Shown here one piece after another: positions 1 through 7,806 of a stretch of DNA of 64,000 nucleotides. The position numbers and the translations under genes were made by a program. Numbering within the stretch: position 1 is the first letter of the stretch; each line of letters opens with the position of its first letter. Under the pieces are notes generated by a model. It did not search any database, had not been told where the DNA came from, and saw only the letters and a list, made by a program, of their open reading frames with translations. Source of the DNA: an uncultured bacterium (GTDB lineage: Bacteria; Verrucomicrobiota; Kiritimatiellia; RFP12; UBA1067); the NCBI GenBank assembly GCA_902764415.1, contig CACWVU010000005.1:1-64000 (forward strand), given 5' to 3'.

Positions 1-258
1 GGCGTGGGCAGCCGGCTCCTCGCCGGGCGCGAGCCAGTAGCGCTCGGGCACGCGCGGGACATGGACGAGCAGGTGGAGGTGGTTGTCCATCACGCAGTAT
101 GCGTACACCTCCACGCCGCTGAAGCGCGCCACGTCGCGGATCCAGCCGCAGACGCGGTCCTTCATCCGCCCGTCCATCAGCAGCATTGCGCGGTGCGCAA
201 TGCGCGCGGTCACGTGGTAGATCCCGTCCGGGACCGTAACCCTGTTCTTCCTTGCCAT
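1..258 (-). CDS. REP-associated tyrosine transposase (RAYT, Y1_Tnp), 5' part only
   Basis: The first 86 codons are present and the C-terminus runs off the window edge. The start is the ATG at 258, giving MARKNRVTVPDGIYHVTARI. The segment YCVMDNHLHLLVHVP carries the HxH metal-binding pair of HUH endonucleases in the Y1_Tnp (IS200-like) family. The YHV-T-R start followed by a VMDNHLHLL-type motif is typical of RAYTs, single-copy transposases thought to move REP palindromes. The catalytic Tyr should lie beyond the window, so integrity cannot be judged. Upstream at 369-434 and 484-584 there are strong palindromes that could be its substrates (inference). Confidence 0.85.
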   Translation of the reverse strand, partial: MARKNRVTVPDGIYHVTARIAHRAMLLMDGRMKDRVCGWIRDVARFSGVEVYAYCVMDNHLHLLVHVPRVPERYWLAPGEEPAAHA

Positions 259-368
259 TGTGTGTTCTCCTTTGTCGTATTCGTCGTCCCGGCGGGGCAT
301 GCCGCGCACCGTGCGCGGCGACCAGACCCCTTCGGAACAGGAGAATAATAGCATATTCCAAAAAATCG

Positions 369-434
369 AACCTTAATGGAACCTTAAGCGAATCTAAATT
401 CATCTTTAGATTCAATTAAGACTCCATTAAGGTT
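369..434. repeat. Long AT-rich imperfect palindrome upstream of the RAYT gene
   Basis: AACCTTAATGGA (369-380) pairs with TCCATTAAGGTT (423-434). Inside these arms CTTAA and GAATCTAAA also have partners, giving a stem of about 30 bp with a few mismatches and a tiny loop. It sits about 110 bp upstream of the transposase start. It could be a REP/MITE-like substrate or a transcriptional barrier; which one cannot be told from sequence. Confidence 0.75.
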
Positions 435-483
435 CGCAGGGCGACAAAAACCCTGGACCAGACTGGAATCACGCCTGGGCAAC

Positions 484-584
484 GGGGACAGTCCCCATAA
501 AACAGGGTGGTCTGTCCCCAAAAACACGGGGGACTGTCACATGTACGGGGACAGACCCCAGCGGTGATAAACCCCAGCGGTGAT
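484..584. repeat. REP-like cluster of GGGGACAGTCCCC palindromes
   Basis: GGGGACAGTCCCC is at 484-496. It is followed by CTGTCCCC...GGGGGACTGTC (about 512-537), a further GGGGACAGACCCC (about 546-558), and two copies of CCCAGCGGTGATA up to 584. Repeated GGGGACAG/CTGTCCCC units next to a RAYT gene fit REP sequences. Apart from these palindromes and the toxin-antitoxin promoter, I see nothing in 259-686. Confidence 0.7.
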
Positions 585-631
585 ACAAAGGTGAATTCAT
601 AGAGCGAACTGGATATATTACACTTTCCACA

Positions 632-660
632 TTGATTTTCATTACAGAATTTGGTAAACT
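632..660 (+). promoter_or_regulatory. Sigma-70-type promoter of the toxin-antitoxin operon
   Basis: TTGATT (632-637), a 17-bp spacer and TAAACT (655-660) preceded by TTGG. The expected start falls near 667, giving a leader of about 20 nt with AAAGGAG (676-682) just before the ATG at 687. Confidence 0.6.
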
Positions 661-686
661 ATTCGCCAAACAATCAAAGGAGCATT

Positions 687-974
687 ATGCCACCAGTCAA
701 TTATGCCGAGGACATCGTACCACTTTCTTCGTTTCGTTCTAACGTGACGCGCCTTATGTCGCAGACGCGGCAGACGCACCGGCCAATCGTCGTGACGCAG
801 AACGGACGAGCAGCCAATGTCTTTCTTGATGTCGGAGACTACCAGAAACTCATCGACAAACTCGACTTGTTGATGGACATCCATAAGGGCGAACAGGATA
901 TCGCCGCAGGACATGTCCATTCCACTGATGATGTCCGCCGAGCCATCGCCGCCGACCTTGGAGTGCCTATCTGA
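687..974 (+). CDS. Phd/YefM-family antitoxin
   Basis: A 95-residue protein beginning MPPVNYAEDIVPLSSFRSN. It has the Phd/YefM layout: an N-terminal DNA-binding half with PLSSFRSNVTRLM, then RPIVVTQNGRAANVFLDVGDY, the hallmark strand-turn of this family, and a C-terminal helical tail that would wrap the toxin. The ATG at 687 was chosen over an upstream in-frame ATG at 651 because AAAGGAG lies 4 nt before it and the upstream 12 residues do not fit the family. The stop overlaps the toxin start by one base (TGATG), so the pair is translationally coupled. By family the antitoxin represses its own promoter, alone and with the toxin. Confidence 0.9.
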   Translation: MPPVNYAEDIVPLSSFRSNVTRLMSQTRQTHRPIVVTQNGRAANVFLDVGDYQKLIDKLDLLMDIHKGEQDIAAGHVHSTDDVRRAIAADLGVPI

Positions 975-1297
975 TGGCAATGGTTAAATGGTCGGATCAT
1001 GCGCTGGAGCGCATGCGGGAACAGGCTCGATATATCGCCGAGCAGTCGTGTTCAGCCGAAATCGCATGGAACTGGGCGAACGACATATTTGCCGAGGCGG
1101 ACAGATTGGCCGACTTTCCAAACATAGGACATCGGCTGCCCGAATTTCCGAACGCGCCGTATCTTGAATTGCTCGTCCGCAAGAACTTTCGTCTCATCTA
1201 TCGCAAGACCGACGAGGTGTGCTACATCGTCACGGTCCGGCGGTGCAGTATGCTTCTCGACGACAACGCAATGTCGGAATTGAACTCTGTCGAATAG
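974..1297 (+). CDS. ParE/RelE-superfamily toxin
   Basis: A 107-residue protein with the compact RelE/ParE fold pattern: an N-terminal strand (VKWSDHALERM), two long helices (REQARYIAEQ... and AWNWANDIFAEADRLADFP), then NIGHRLPEF, LELLVRKNFRLIYRK and YIVTVRRCSMLL. The sequence ADFPNIGHRLPE and the xFRLIYR strand look like ParE/plasmid-stabilisation toxins rather than ribosome-dependent RelE, but the mechanism (gyrase or mRNA) cannot be assigned. It starts inside the stop codon of the antitoxin gene. It converges with the next minus-strand gene 33 bp away. Confidence 0.88.
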   Translation: MAMVKWSDHALERMREQARYIAEQSCSAEIAWNWANDIFAEADRLADFPNIGHRLPEFPNAPYLELLVRKNFRLIYRKTDEVCYIVTVRRCSMLLDDNAMSELNSVE

Positions 1298-1330
1298 TCC
1301 CCATCCCGCCATTGCGGACAGAACTGGCGC

Positions 1331-1732
1331 TTATAGCTTTCGCCAACTATGACCACCGCCCTTGGGGCATTTTCCAAGCTGTGGATTGTCCGCTCCGCGA
1401 AGGACAAAATTGCACTTCCCGCACTGATAGTTATTGTATCCGGCGTCTGAATGGCGAAACCACTGGTGACCGCCCTGCATAGGACATTTTCCAGGCTGGG
1501 GTTGATTTGCTCGCTTTAGCAACCGATCGCACTTACGACATTGATAATTAACAAAACCGGCATCTGCAATTCTGCACCAGCTATGTCCAGCTCCCTTTTC
1601 ACACTTACCGGCAGACGGTATTGATGCGGCGCGCAGCTCAACCGAGCATTTACGGCATTCATATATTTTTATTTCAGCAGCAAATGCCAACGCGCAGGCC
1701 ACCAACAACGCAATTGTCGCAAAAGTTCTCAT
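1331..1732 (-). CDS. Small secreted protein with three Cys/His zinc-ribbon-like repeats
   Basis: I do not recognise a named family. After a signal peptide (MRTFATIALLVACALAFAA) come three tandem units of about 38 residues. Each has the form C-x2-C ... GKC-x5-H-x-W: YECRKC/GKCEKGAGHSW, YQCRKCDRLL/GKCPMQGGHQW and YQCGKCNFVL/GKCPKGGGHSW. Each unit offers three Cys and one His, consistent with a small metal site or disulfide-stabilised knuckle in the periplasm. The ATG at 1732 gives a 4-bp ATGA overlap with the upstream lipoprotein gene; an ATG five codons earlier is possible but lies inside that gene and lengthens the signal peptide. Last gene of the 13.9-1.3 kb run. Confidence 0.7.
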   Translation of the reverse strand: MRTFATIALLVACALAFAAEIKIYECRKCSVELRAASIPSAGKCEKGAGHSWCRIADAGFVNYQCRKCDRLLKRANQPQPGKCPMQGGHQWFRHSDAGYNNYQCGKCNFVLRGADNPQLGKCPKGGGHSWRKL

Positions 1733-2286
1733 GGCACCACCCTGCATCTATTTAGTTCATCCTCCTTAAATACCAACACTGCAACGCAATCGTCATCGGA
1801 ATCGTTTTGCTCACAAACCAAGATGCGACAGGAGACCGAGAATTCTTTTTGCAAGTCTTGGTAATGACTGCGCAATATCTCAATGGCACGAAACTTCGCC
1901 CTCGACTTGGTTAGGTTCTCGAATTCTCCTTCGACAGCAGGAATCCTCGCAACCACCAAAACCTGTCCGTTCCTTATATGAACCCCCTGCTCGCCTTTCC
2001 CGGCCAGCTCCTCCGCCCAATCATCCACTGACAATTCATCAGAGGGAACATCTGGATATGCAATCTTGTCATTCACCGTATTCCAAACATTGGAATTTAG
2101 GTCTGACCTATTTTCCGGTGTTTGGAATGCGTTTGTGGCCGCAACTAGCGGCTGGGCGTTGGTGTCCGACACCTGCAACGGCGCCACCGCCATGCAATCG
2201 CCATTTGTCTCAGGTGGCGGCGGCAATGTCGCGCAGCCCGAGGCCGCCGACATTGCCGCCGATGCGATCATCATTGCGATTCGCAT
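1729..2286 (-). CDS. Putative lipoprotein
   Basis: 185 residues. The N-terminus MRIAMMIASAAMSAASGC has a lipobox (AASGC) and is followed by a proline-rich tether (ATLPPPPE). The C-terminal half (about 95-185) contains GQVLVVARIPAVEGEFENLTKSRAKFRAIEILRSHYQD-type sequence, reminiscent of the domain in the neighbouring exported proteins, where a charged helix follows the first strand. No enzymatic motif is visible. It overlaps the downstream Cys/His-repeat gene by 4 bp and lies 12 bp after the upstream gene, so all three are probably co-transcribed. Confidence 0.65.
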   Translation of the reverse strand: MRIAMMIASAAMSAASGCATLPPPPETNGDCMAVAPLQVSDTNAQPLVAATNAFQTPENRSDLNSNVWNTVNDKIAYPDVPSDELSVDDWAEELAGKGEQGVHIRNGQVLVVARIPAVEGEFENLTKSRAKFRAIEILRSHYQDLQKEFSVSCRILVCEQNDSDDDCVAVLVFKEDELNRCRVVP

Positions 2287-2298
2287 TAATCCGTCCTC

Positions 2299-3705
2299 TT
2301 ACAGGTCGTCGTCGTCAGCTTCTGCGCCGCTGTTGAAGACGCCAGCCTGCGACTGCTTGTCGCGCTTCTGCGCAGCTTCCTTCTGCTGAACCTGCTGCTT
2401 GCCTTTGCGCGACTGCACCTCATTCTGGATGGCACCGCTCTGCGCATTGTAGCCCTTGTTGAAGTCGTTGGGGTCGTTCTTGGCGTTCTCGACGTGCGCC
2501 GCGTTTGCCGCCGCTCTGCCACGCTCGACTGTTTTGGCCCGCTCAAGCTCCGCACGAGTCGCGAAGTTCACCGCCTCAACCTTCAGCATGTCCTCCGCCG
2601 CGTTCTGGTTGATGCCGTAGATCGACACGTAGATGCGCCCGCCCGTAACAGGATGATCGACCTCTTCTGAAAGCAGCTGCGCCATGCCGCGCAGTGGAAG
2701 CCCCTTGATCGACTGAGAGACCTTCGACTCAAGCCACTGTGCGACCTCTGTCGTTGATTTGCCGTCAACGGTCCTCGTCGCAAGTTCCTGCTTCATCGTC
2801 TCCGCCGCCTTCACGTCGCCCCAGAGTGAGAACGCCAGCATCTGCTTGGCCGAAAGATCGGCAATGCGGCGGTTGGTCTTCATGGTGAGCGCGTCAAGGT
2901 CTTCGTCCACCGCGCCAGCCGAGATGCCGAGGAACCAGCGAACGCCATCCGCGTCAACGAACTGGATCGGTCCGGACATGAACGCCGGGTTGACGGCCTC
3001 CAGCCACTCTTCAACGCTCTTTCCGTTCTCCTTCGGTTTGCAGACGACCTTGTTGCCGGTGATAATGGCCCTCGCGGAACGCTCAAGCGCAGGAGACCAG
3101 ACAAGCGCAATCGCCACCTGGTACTTGCCCTTGTTCCACGACTCCGATTGCCTCACGCATGTCGCGCCGAAGAGCGGCATCTCGGCCATGAACTTCGCAG
3201 TTGAGTACTGCCTCAATTCCTGGACGCGTTTCGCCGCAAACGTCTTGGCCTCTTCTGTCGCCACGGACGGATTCCCGCCCGACATCTCCATGTAGTCGGT
3301 GGCATCAATCACCGTCTTCACGGATTCAATGATTTCCATCTTCGCCTGAAGGACAGCGCGCTTGACCGCCATATCGCGCTGGACCATCACGTTCTGCGCT
3401 TTCGCAGGATCATCACAGTCGAACTGTGCCATCTCCACGCAGACAAACCGCTTCTTCTTGGCGTCCCAACCCGGCCGCCATTTCTTACCCTTCACCCAGG
3501 CCGCCACTTCGTCCTTGGCGTTGGATATCTTCTTGGGCGGTTCCGCTGGCGCGGCGGCCTGCGCCTCACGCACGGCCTCGACACCGCCGTCGTTCACGAC
3601 CTCTGGCTGGGCTGCCGTTTCCTGCGCCGCCTCCTGGGCGAACGCCATACCGGCTCCGACCGCAACTGTAGCGGCCAGCGCCATCTTAACCATTAGTTCC
3701 TTCAT
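2299..3705 (-). CDS. Exported protein of unknown function with LPP20-like segment
   Basis: 468 residues with a signal peptide (cleavage likely after AGMAFA), an Ala/Glu/Pro-rich linker to about residue 60, then a globular region. VMVQRDMAVKRAVLQAKMEI resembles the helix of LPP20/FlgT-type domains. The last 90 residues are low-complexity and charged (alternating Lys, Gln, Asn and Asp, ending EADDDDL), suggesting a disordered tail. No catalytic motif was identified. It sits between the FlgT-like paralogue at 3748-5139 and the lipoprotein, all on the same strand; the 42-bp upstream gap has a GAAAGG-type ribosome site and no obvious promoter. Confidence 0.6.
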   Translation of the reverse strand: MKELMVKMALAATVAVGAGMAFAQEAAQETAAQPEVVNDGGVEAVREAQAAAPAEPPKKISNAKDEVAAWVKGKKWRPGWDAKKKRFVCVEMAQFDCDDPAKAQNVMVQRDMAVKRAVLQAKMEIIESVKTVIDATDYMEMSGGNPSVATEEAKTFAAKRVQELRQYSTAKFMAEMPLFGATCVRQSESWNKGKYQVAIALVWSPALERSARAIITGNKVVCKPKENGKSVEEWLEAVNPAFMSGPIQFVDADGVRWFLGISAGAVDEDLDALTMKTNRRIADLSAKQMLAFSLWGDVKAAETMKQELATRTVDGKSTTEVAQWLESKVSQSIKGLPLRGMAQLLSEEVDHPVTGGRIYVSIYGINQNAAEDMLKVEAVNFATRAELERAKTVERGRAAANAAHVENAKNDPNDFNKGYNAQSGAIQNEVQSRKGKQQVQQKEAAQKRDKQSQAGVFNSGAEADDDDL

Positions 3706-3747
3706 TTGATTTTACCTTTCTTTGTTTTGTTTTTTTGGACCACAAAA

Positions 3748-5139
3748 TCATTCTGCCAGCTCCACCGTCACCGACTTGATGTTTGGCAGTTCGTCACGAG
3801 GGATGTTAAAGCCTATCCACTCTTCAAGACTTGCCGCGTCACAATGCACCATAGGCGACACAAATAGCGCGACTTGATGATTGCAATCCGCTCCTTTCGG
3901 GAGGTACGGCATATGCCCAAGAAATACATTTGCGACTGCTCTATTCTCAAACGACACCGGCATCGCCGAGACTTCCTCTCCGCTTTTGTCTAAAAATACG
4001 ATATTGTATGTCGTCTTGCAGGGATTCCGCTCTGAATAGCGAACAGTGGCTTCCGCCGTAACCACCCTCTGATACCATTTCAGCACAACATCGGCACATT
4101 CAGGAGGAAGCGCATATTCACGCGCCTTTACTACCGAACGCGACTCATTCATTTTCGTTATTACCATCGCATGAAACACTCCGTCGTCCACCAATTTGCA
4201 TGTTGCCGAATTACCGTAATACTCTTTTGCCTCCCCACACTGCGCGTTTTTCATCGAAACACACCATGAATTCCCTTTGCCGTCGGCAAGGCCAATGTCG
4301 TCAACATAAACTCCTGTTGCCTCTCCTTCATAATATCGACTGGAAAACTTTGTGTGTCCGTCTTTTGCCGCGTCAAACTTCTCCCATTTACCGCCTATGT
4401 ATTCCTTCTTGTGTTCTGCAAGGTTCGAAGCATCAAAACCTCCTTCCGATGGATCCACTGCGCGAAGGCGTACATCCTTTGGTTGCTTGAGTGCGATCTG
4501 ATCGAGCACCTTTAGCAAAGGCGGAAGAAACTCATCATAGTACTTGCGGTCGTTAACTGTGAACTTAAATCGATAATACAACTTCTGCTTGCCATCATTG
4601 TCAACAGCCTGAATTGGCTTCGCCGGCGAAAGCGACAGGTTCATCAACTGCTTTACCGGATTCAATTCGCCAATGACATTCTCCAACAGCGCTGCCGCGT
4701 CTCCGTTGCGCTTTTCCTTCGTTACGACGCGGGAATGGATGTTCTGTGCGTCGTCTCCAAGGGCGAATGTCTGCTTCGGCATCATGTCCGAAAGTTTCTT
4801 CGTAAGCGCAGACTTCTTGACCTCGGCGTTTATCCTTATTTCGACAAGACCGTTCGGCTTAGTCTTTTCTTTCACGACATCGTATTTCTCGATATAGGCA
4901 TTGGACTGCGTGAGAATCTGATCCTCTACCAGCTCCTCGTTCTTCATCTTCTGCTCGGCGTCAACATACATGCCGACGGCGCGTTCCACCGCGTCGCGGT
5001 ATGCGTCTTTCAACGCCTCGGCCTTGTTTGCGCCAACGCCGCGCCCTTCGACATTCACAATCTCGGCGGTGTCGGCGAATGTGCATGCCGCAGCCAGCAG
5101 GCTTGCTGCCATGACGAATTTCTTTATTGATGCATTCAT
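3748..5139 (-). CDS. FlgT/LPP20-like exported protein, paralogue 1
   Basis: 463 residues. After a signal peptide (MNASIKKFVMAASLLAAACTF) comes a domain of about 130 residues starting AEIVNVEGRGVGANKAEA and running through DAYRDAVERAVGMYVDAEQ and QILTQSNAYIEKYDV. It is nearly identical in the two paralogues at 9369-10604 and 10620-12065. The GxGxxxxxAxxxAxxxAVxxAVG pattern is that of the FlgT N-terminal/LPP20-type domain found in outer-membrane-associated periplasmic proteins. The C-terminal 300 residues diverge between paralogues and have no recognised family. The start at 5139 has AAAGGA upstream and yields the signal peptide; a longer open frame runs back into the channel gene but lacks both. 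A promoter lies at 5159-5188. Confidence 0.7.
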   Translation of the reverse strand: MNASIKKFVMAASLLAAACTFADTAEIVNVEGRGVGANKAEALKDAYRDAVERAVGMYVDAEQKMKNEELVEDQILTQSNAYIEKYDVVKEKTKPNGLVEIRINAEVKKSALTKKLSDMMPKQTFALGDDAQNIHSRVVTKEKRNGDAAALLENVIGELNPVKQLMNLSLSPAKPIQAVDNDGKQKLYYRFKFTVNDRKYYDEFLPPLLKVLDQIALKQPKDVRLRAVDPSEGGFDASNLAEHKKEYIGGKWEKFDAAKDGHTKFSSRYYEGEATGVYVDDIGLADGKGNSWCVSMKNAQCGEAKEYYGNSATCKLVDDGVFHAMVITKMNESRSVVKAREYALPPECADVVLKWYQRVVTAEATVRYSERNPCKTTYNIVFLDKSGEEVSAMPVSFENRAVANVFLGHMPYLPKGADCNHQVALFVSPMVHCDAASLEEWIGFNIPRDELPNIKSVTVELAE

Positions 5140-5158
5140 TATTGTCCTTTCATTTGGT

Positions 5159-5188
5159 TTATACGGTTGAATTGTTGTTTTGTGACAA
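5159..5188 (-). promoter_or_regulatory. Candidate ECF-type promoter upstream of FlgT-like paralogue 1
   Basis: On the minus strand TTGTCACA (5188-5181) and CCGTATAA (5166-5159) are separated by 14 bp. A nearly identical block precedes paralogue 3 (12088-12117). A bipartite TGTCACA / CGT promoter is the style used by several ECF sigma factors, so the ECF gene at 12123 is a candidate regulator (inference). The block also encodes the last residues of the upstream K+ channel. Confidence 0.5.
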
Positions 5189-6016
5189 GATCGGTTTCCC
5201 GCAGTGCGGGCAGAGCTTTGGCGCTTGATTTCCACCTGCCGCCTTTGACGCCTCGCGTTTCTTCGCCATATATTCAAGAAACCCCGACGAAAGTATGCTC
5301 GTAGGTATTGCGACCATACCGATGCCCAGAAGCGCAATGAGCGCGCCGAGGATACGTCCAACCGGAGTGATGGGATATATGTCGCCATATCCTACCGTCG
5401 TGAGCGTAGCAACCGCCCACCACAGCCCCGAAAACGCATTGCGGAACGCATCCGGCTGCGCATCGTGTTCCGCCGCATAGACGAGAAGCGACGAGACAAG
5501 CATCAAGACAAGCACGAAAAGCATTGAACCGACAAGTTCCCGTCTTTTCTCTCTTACGACGCACCCGACCATGGCAAGCGCGTCAAAATAGCGGTTCAGC
5601 TTGAATATCCTAAGAAGTCGCACAAGACGGAATGCCCGCATCCCCAACATGCCTCCCGGCAAAAACATTGGCAGCCAGAACGGAAGGATCGCCAACAAAT
5701 CAACGATTGCCATGCCGGAAACGACATAGCGCCCACGCATCAGCCATGGATCCCGTTCGGGATCGAGCTCCGGCGCTGTCCAAATGCGAAGTACGTATTC
5801 AATGGTGAACACAATTGACGCTATAGCTTCAAAACCAACGAGCACGCCACGGACAGCGACGGAGAGGTCAAGTGTCACGATGAAGACGGACGCGACGCTG
5901 AGAAAAATCAACGCGGTTATCGCCAAGTCAAATACAATGCTCGGCCAGTATCCCGCCGAATCCGGCTGGATCACCATAAATACCGCCTTGCGCAAACTCT
6001 TTAGGCTTGTCTTCAT
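5159..6016 (-). CDS. Voltage-gated potassium channel (six-TM Kv/KvAP type) with C-terminal zinc ribbon
   Basis: 285 residues. S1-S3 are hydrophobic from about residue 25. S4 is RAFRLVRLLRIFKLNRY, with Arg/Lys at every third position. The pore loop carries the K+ selectivity filter TLTTVGYGD (around residue 209) and is followed by S6 (GRILGALIALLGIGMVAIPTSIL). The short cytoplasmic tail ends with CPHCGKP, half of a CxxC zinc-ribbon motif. By family it conducts K+ across the inner membrane in response to voltage. It lies between the TPR gene (7 bp apart) and FlgT-like paralogue 1. Its final residues ILSQNNNSTV are encoded by the promoter block of that next gene, so the tail may have been formed by insertion of a duplicated promoter-gene unit. 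Confidence 0.92.
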   Translation of the reverse strand: MKTSLKSLRKAVFMVIQPDSAGYWPSIVFDLAITALIFLSVASVFIVTLDLSVAVRGVLVGFEAIASIVFTIEYVLRIWTAPELDPERDPWLMRGRYVVSGMAIVDLLAILPFWLPMFLPGGMLGMRAFRLVRLLRIFKLNRYFDALAMVGCVVREKRRELVGSMLFVLVLMLVSSLLVYAAEHDAQPDAFRNAFSGLWWAVATLTTVGYGDIYPITPVGRILGALIALLGIGMVAIPTSILSSGFLEYMAKKREASKAAGGNQAPKLCPHCGKPILSQNNNSTV

Positions 6017-6023
6017 TCTTGCA

Positions 6024-7694
6024 TCAAAAACCTTCGCCCCTGAACTTCATGTCAGTAGGGACGAGTTCAAGATAGACCTTGGCCGCAGCCTTTGCATCAT
6101 CCGCCCTGCCAATCCTCTTGAGCACCATCGCCTCCTTCTTCCATGCCTCGGCAAAACGCGGCGCAAGTGTCCTGGCCTTCGCGTAGCATTCCACCGCAGA
6201 CTCAGACTTTCCAGACGCTTCGATGGTGTCGCCCTTCTGCAGCCAGAAGCGCTCCGGCTTGTATGTTGACACCTTTATGGCAAGGTCGATTGCAGCAACG
6301 GCCTCTTCCGATCTGTTCAGCTTCGCAAGCAATGTAGCCTTGTGTGAATAGGCGTCGTCGTATTTCTCGTCCGCCGCAATGGCCTTGTCATAGAACGACA
6401 ACGCCTTTTCATCATTGTTCGCCTTCCGATAGACGTCACCGAGATAAAGGAGCGTGCGCTTGGCCTTGGGATCGAGTTCGTACGCGAAATTCAAATCTCG
6501 CAATGCATCGTCAAGCTTGCCAAGGGCGACGGACATCTTTGCACGGCGCACGTAGAGGTCTGCGTTCATCGGATCTAGCAGAATCGCCGCGCCGAAGCTT
6601 TTGACCGCCTCCTCGTACTGCGCCATTTCGCCGCAGATGATGCCCCGCCATTTGTGGGCGAGGAGGAAGTTGGCGTCCATCGCGATTGCCTTGTCCATCC
6701 ACACCTTGGCGACAGTGTAGTTGTCCTCGTACCCGTAGAACATCCCCATCGCATAGCAGGCCTCCTTGTAGTCGGGATTGACCGCCAGTGCCTTCTTCAT
6801 CTCCTCGCGCGCAAGGTCGTAGCGTTTTTCTTTTCCTGTCGCATACGTCCAACCGCGATTGTAGATCGCGAGGTCGAACTTGGGATCGATCTCCAGCGCC
6901 TTGTCGCAGCAGTCACGCGCCGCCTTCGGATCTTTCTTGAAGTCCATCGCGACAACGCCCTTCCAAAGCCATGCCCACTTCGACTTCGGATTCAGCTCCA
7001 GAGCCTTTGCAAGCGAAGCTTCAGCGCCCGCGATGTCCTTCTCGTCGAGCTGCACCATCGCCAGACGTATAAGCGCGAAATCGCTATTTGAATCGAGCTC
7101 CACTGCCTTCTGTATCACCTCCTTCGCGCGCGCCGTCTCTTTCAGCGCCGCGAGAATCTGGCCTTGCAGAATGTACGGCTCCGGTCTTTTCGGCTCCAGT
7201 CCCTGCAGAAACACGGCCTCGGCATACGCCTGATGCGCACGGTCGAGTTCCGCCTTGTTGAAGGGTCGCCCAAGGTTCAGAAGGTCTCGCGTCGCAGCCA
7301 TGCCATTGATGTACGCCTTGAAGAAGATATATTCTGGACTCTCCTTCTCGATTTCAAGCGCCTTGTCGACAAACGGCAGGGCGACGTCGGGGTTGTTCTC
7401 GGTGTAGTAAAGTCGTCTGGCGACTTCCGCATAGCGGTCGGCCATCTTGTGCAGCGTCTGCTTGTTGAAGTACCATCCGCCGATTTTGGCGAGAATCACG
7501 AAGACAACGCCGAGCTTTGCTAAGGTGCGCAGTTTTATGACCGTCTTGGTCCATTTTTCCGGCACCTTCTCCGCAAGCCCGTAGATAGGCTCGAAGTGGT
7601 CACGCACCTCGCGCATGTACTTGACGAGGCTTTCGATCGCCTTGGCGTTCGCTGCGATCCGCCTGTCCTGCACCTTGTCGTGTTCGGATATCAT
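6024..7694 (-). CDS. Membrane-anchored TPR-repeat protein
   Basis: 556 residues. The N-terminal cytoplasmic-looking helix (to about 60) is followed by one transmembrane segment (LGVVFVILAKIGGWYF, about 63-78). After that come at least ten tetratricopeptide repeats, for example YNRGWTYATGKEKRYDLARE, AYSHKATLLAKLNRSEEA and CYAMGMFYGYEDNYTVAKVW. TPR solenoids are protein-interaction scaffolds; no enzymatic domain is present. It is 7 bp upstream of the channel gene and downstream of the M48 protease gene, from which a palindromic repeat (7720-7800) separates it. A role assembling the neighbouring envelope proteins is plausible but unproven. Confidence 0.85.
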   Translation of the reverse strand: MISEHDKVQDRRIAANAKAIESLVKYMREVRDHFEPIYGLAEKVPEKWTKTVIKLRTLAKLGVVFVILAKIGGWYFNKQTLHKMADRYAEVARRLYYTENNPDVALPFVDKALEIEKESPEYIFFKAYINGMAATRDLLNLGRPFNKAELDRAHQAYAEAVFLQGLEPKRPEPYILQGQILAALKETARAKEVIQKAVELDSNSDFALIRLAMVQLDEKDIAGAEASLAKALELNPKSKWAWLWKGVVAMDFKKDPKAARDCCDKALEIDPKFDLAIYNRGWTYATGKEKRYDLAREEMKKALAVNPDYKEACYAMGMFYGYEDNYTVAKVWMDKAIAMDANFLLAHKWRGIICGEMAQYEEAVKSFGAAILLDPMNADLYVRRAKMSVALGKLDDALRDLNFAYELDPKAKRTLLYLGDVYRKANNDEKALSFYDKAIAADEKYDDAYSHKATLLAKLNRSEEAVAAIDLAIKVSTYKPERFWLQKGDTIEASGKSESAVECYAKARTLAPRFAEAWKKEAMVLKRIGRADDAKAAAKVYLELVPTDMKFRGEGF

Positions 7695-7719
7695 CTTCGT
7701 TTCCAGTTTGTTTTGTTTT

Positions 7720-7800
7720 TAACGCAGAGACGCAGAGTCGCAGAGGATAGGATGTTTTGTTTTCGCAAAATCGTCTCTGCCTCTCTGCGCCTCTGCGTTA
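7720..7800. repeat. AACGCAGAGACGCAGAG-type inverted repeat
   Basis: The left arm TAACGCAGAGACGCAGAGTC (7720-7739) is built of a roughly 9-bp unit (ACGCAGAG). The right arm CTCTGCGCCTCTGCGTTA (about 7783-7800) is its reverse complement. The element fills the gap between the M48 and TPR genes. It belongs to the same short-period style as the repeats at 35724-35803 and 50705-50761. It could form a large hairpin in RNA. Confidence 0.8.
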
Positions 7801-7806
7801 AACATA

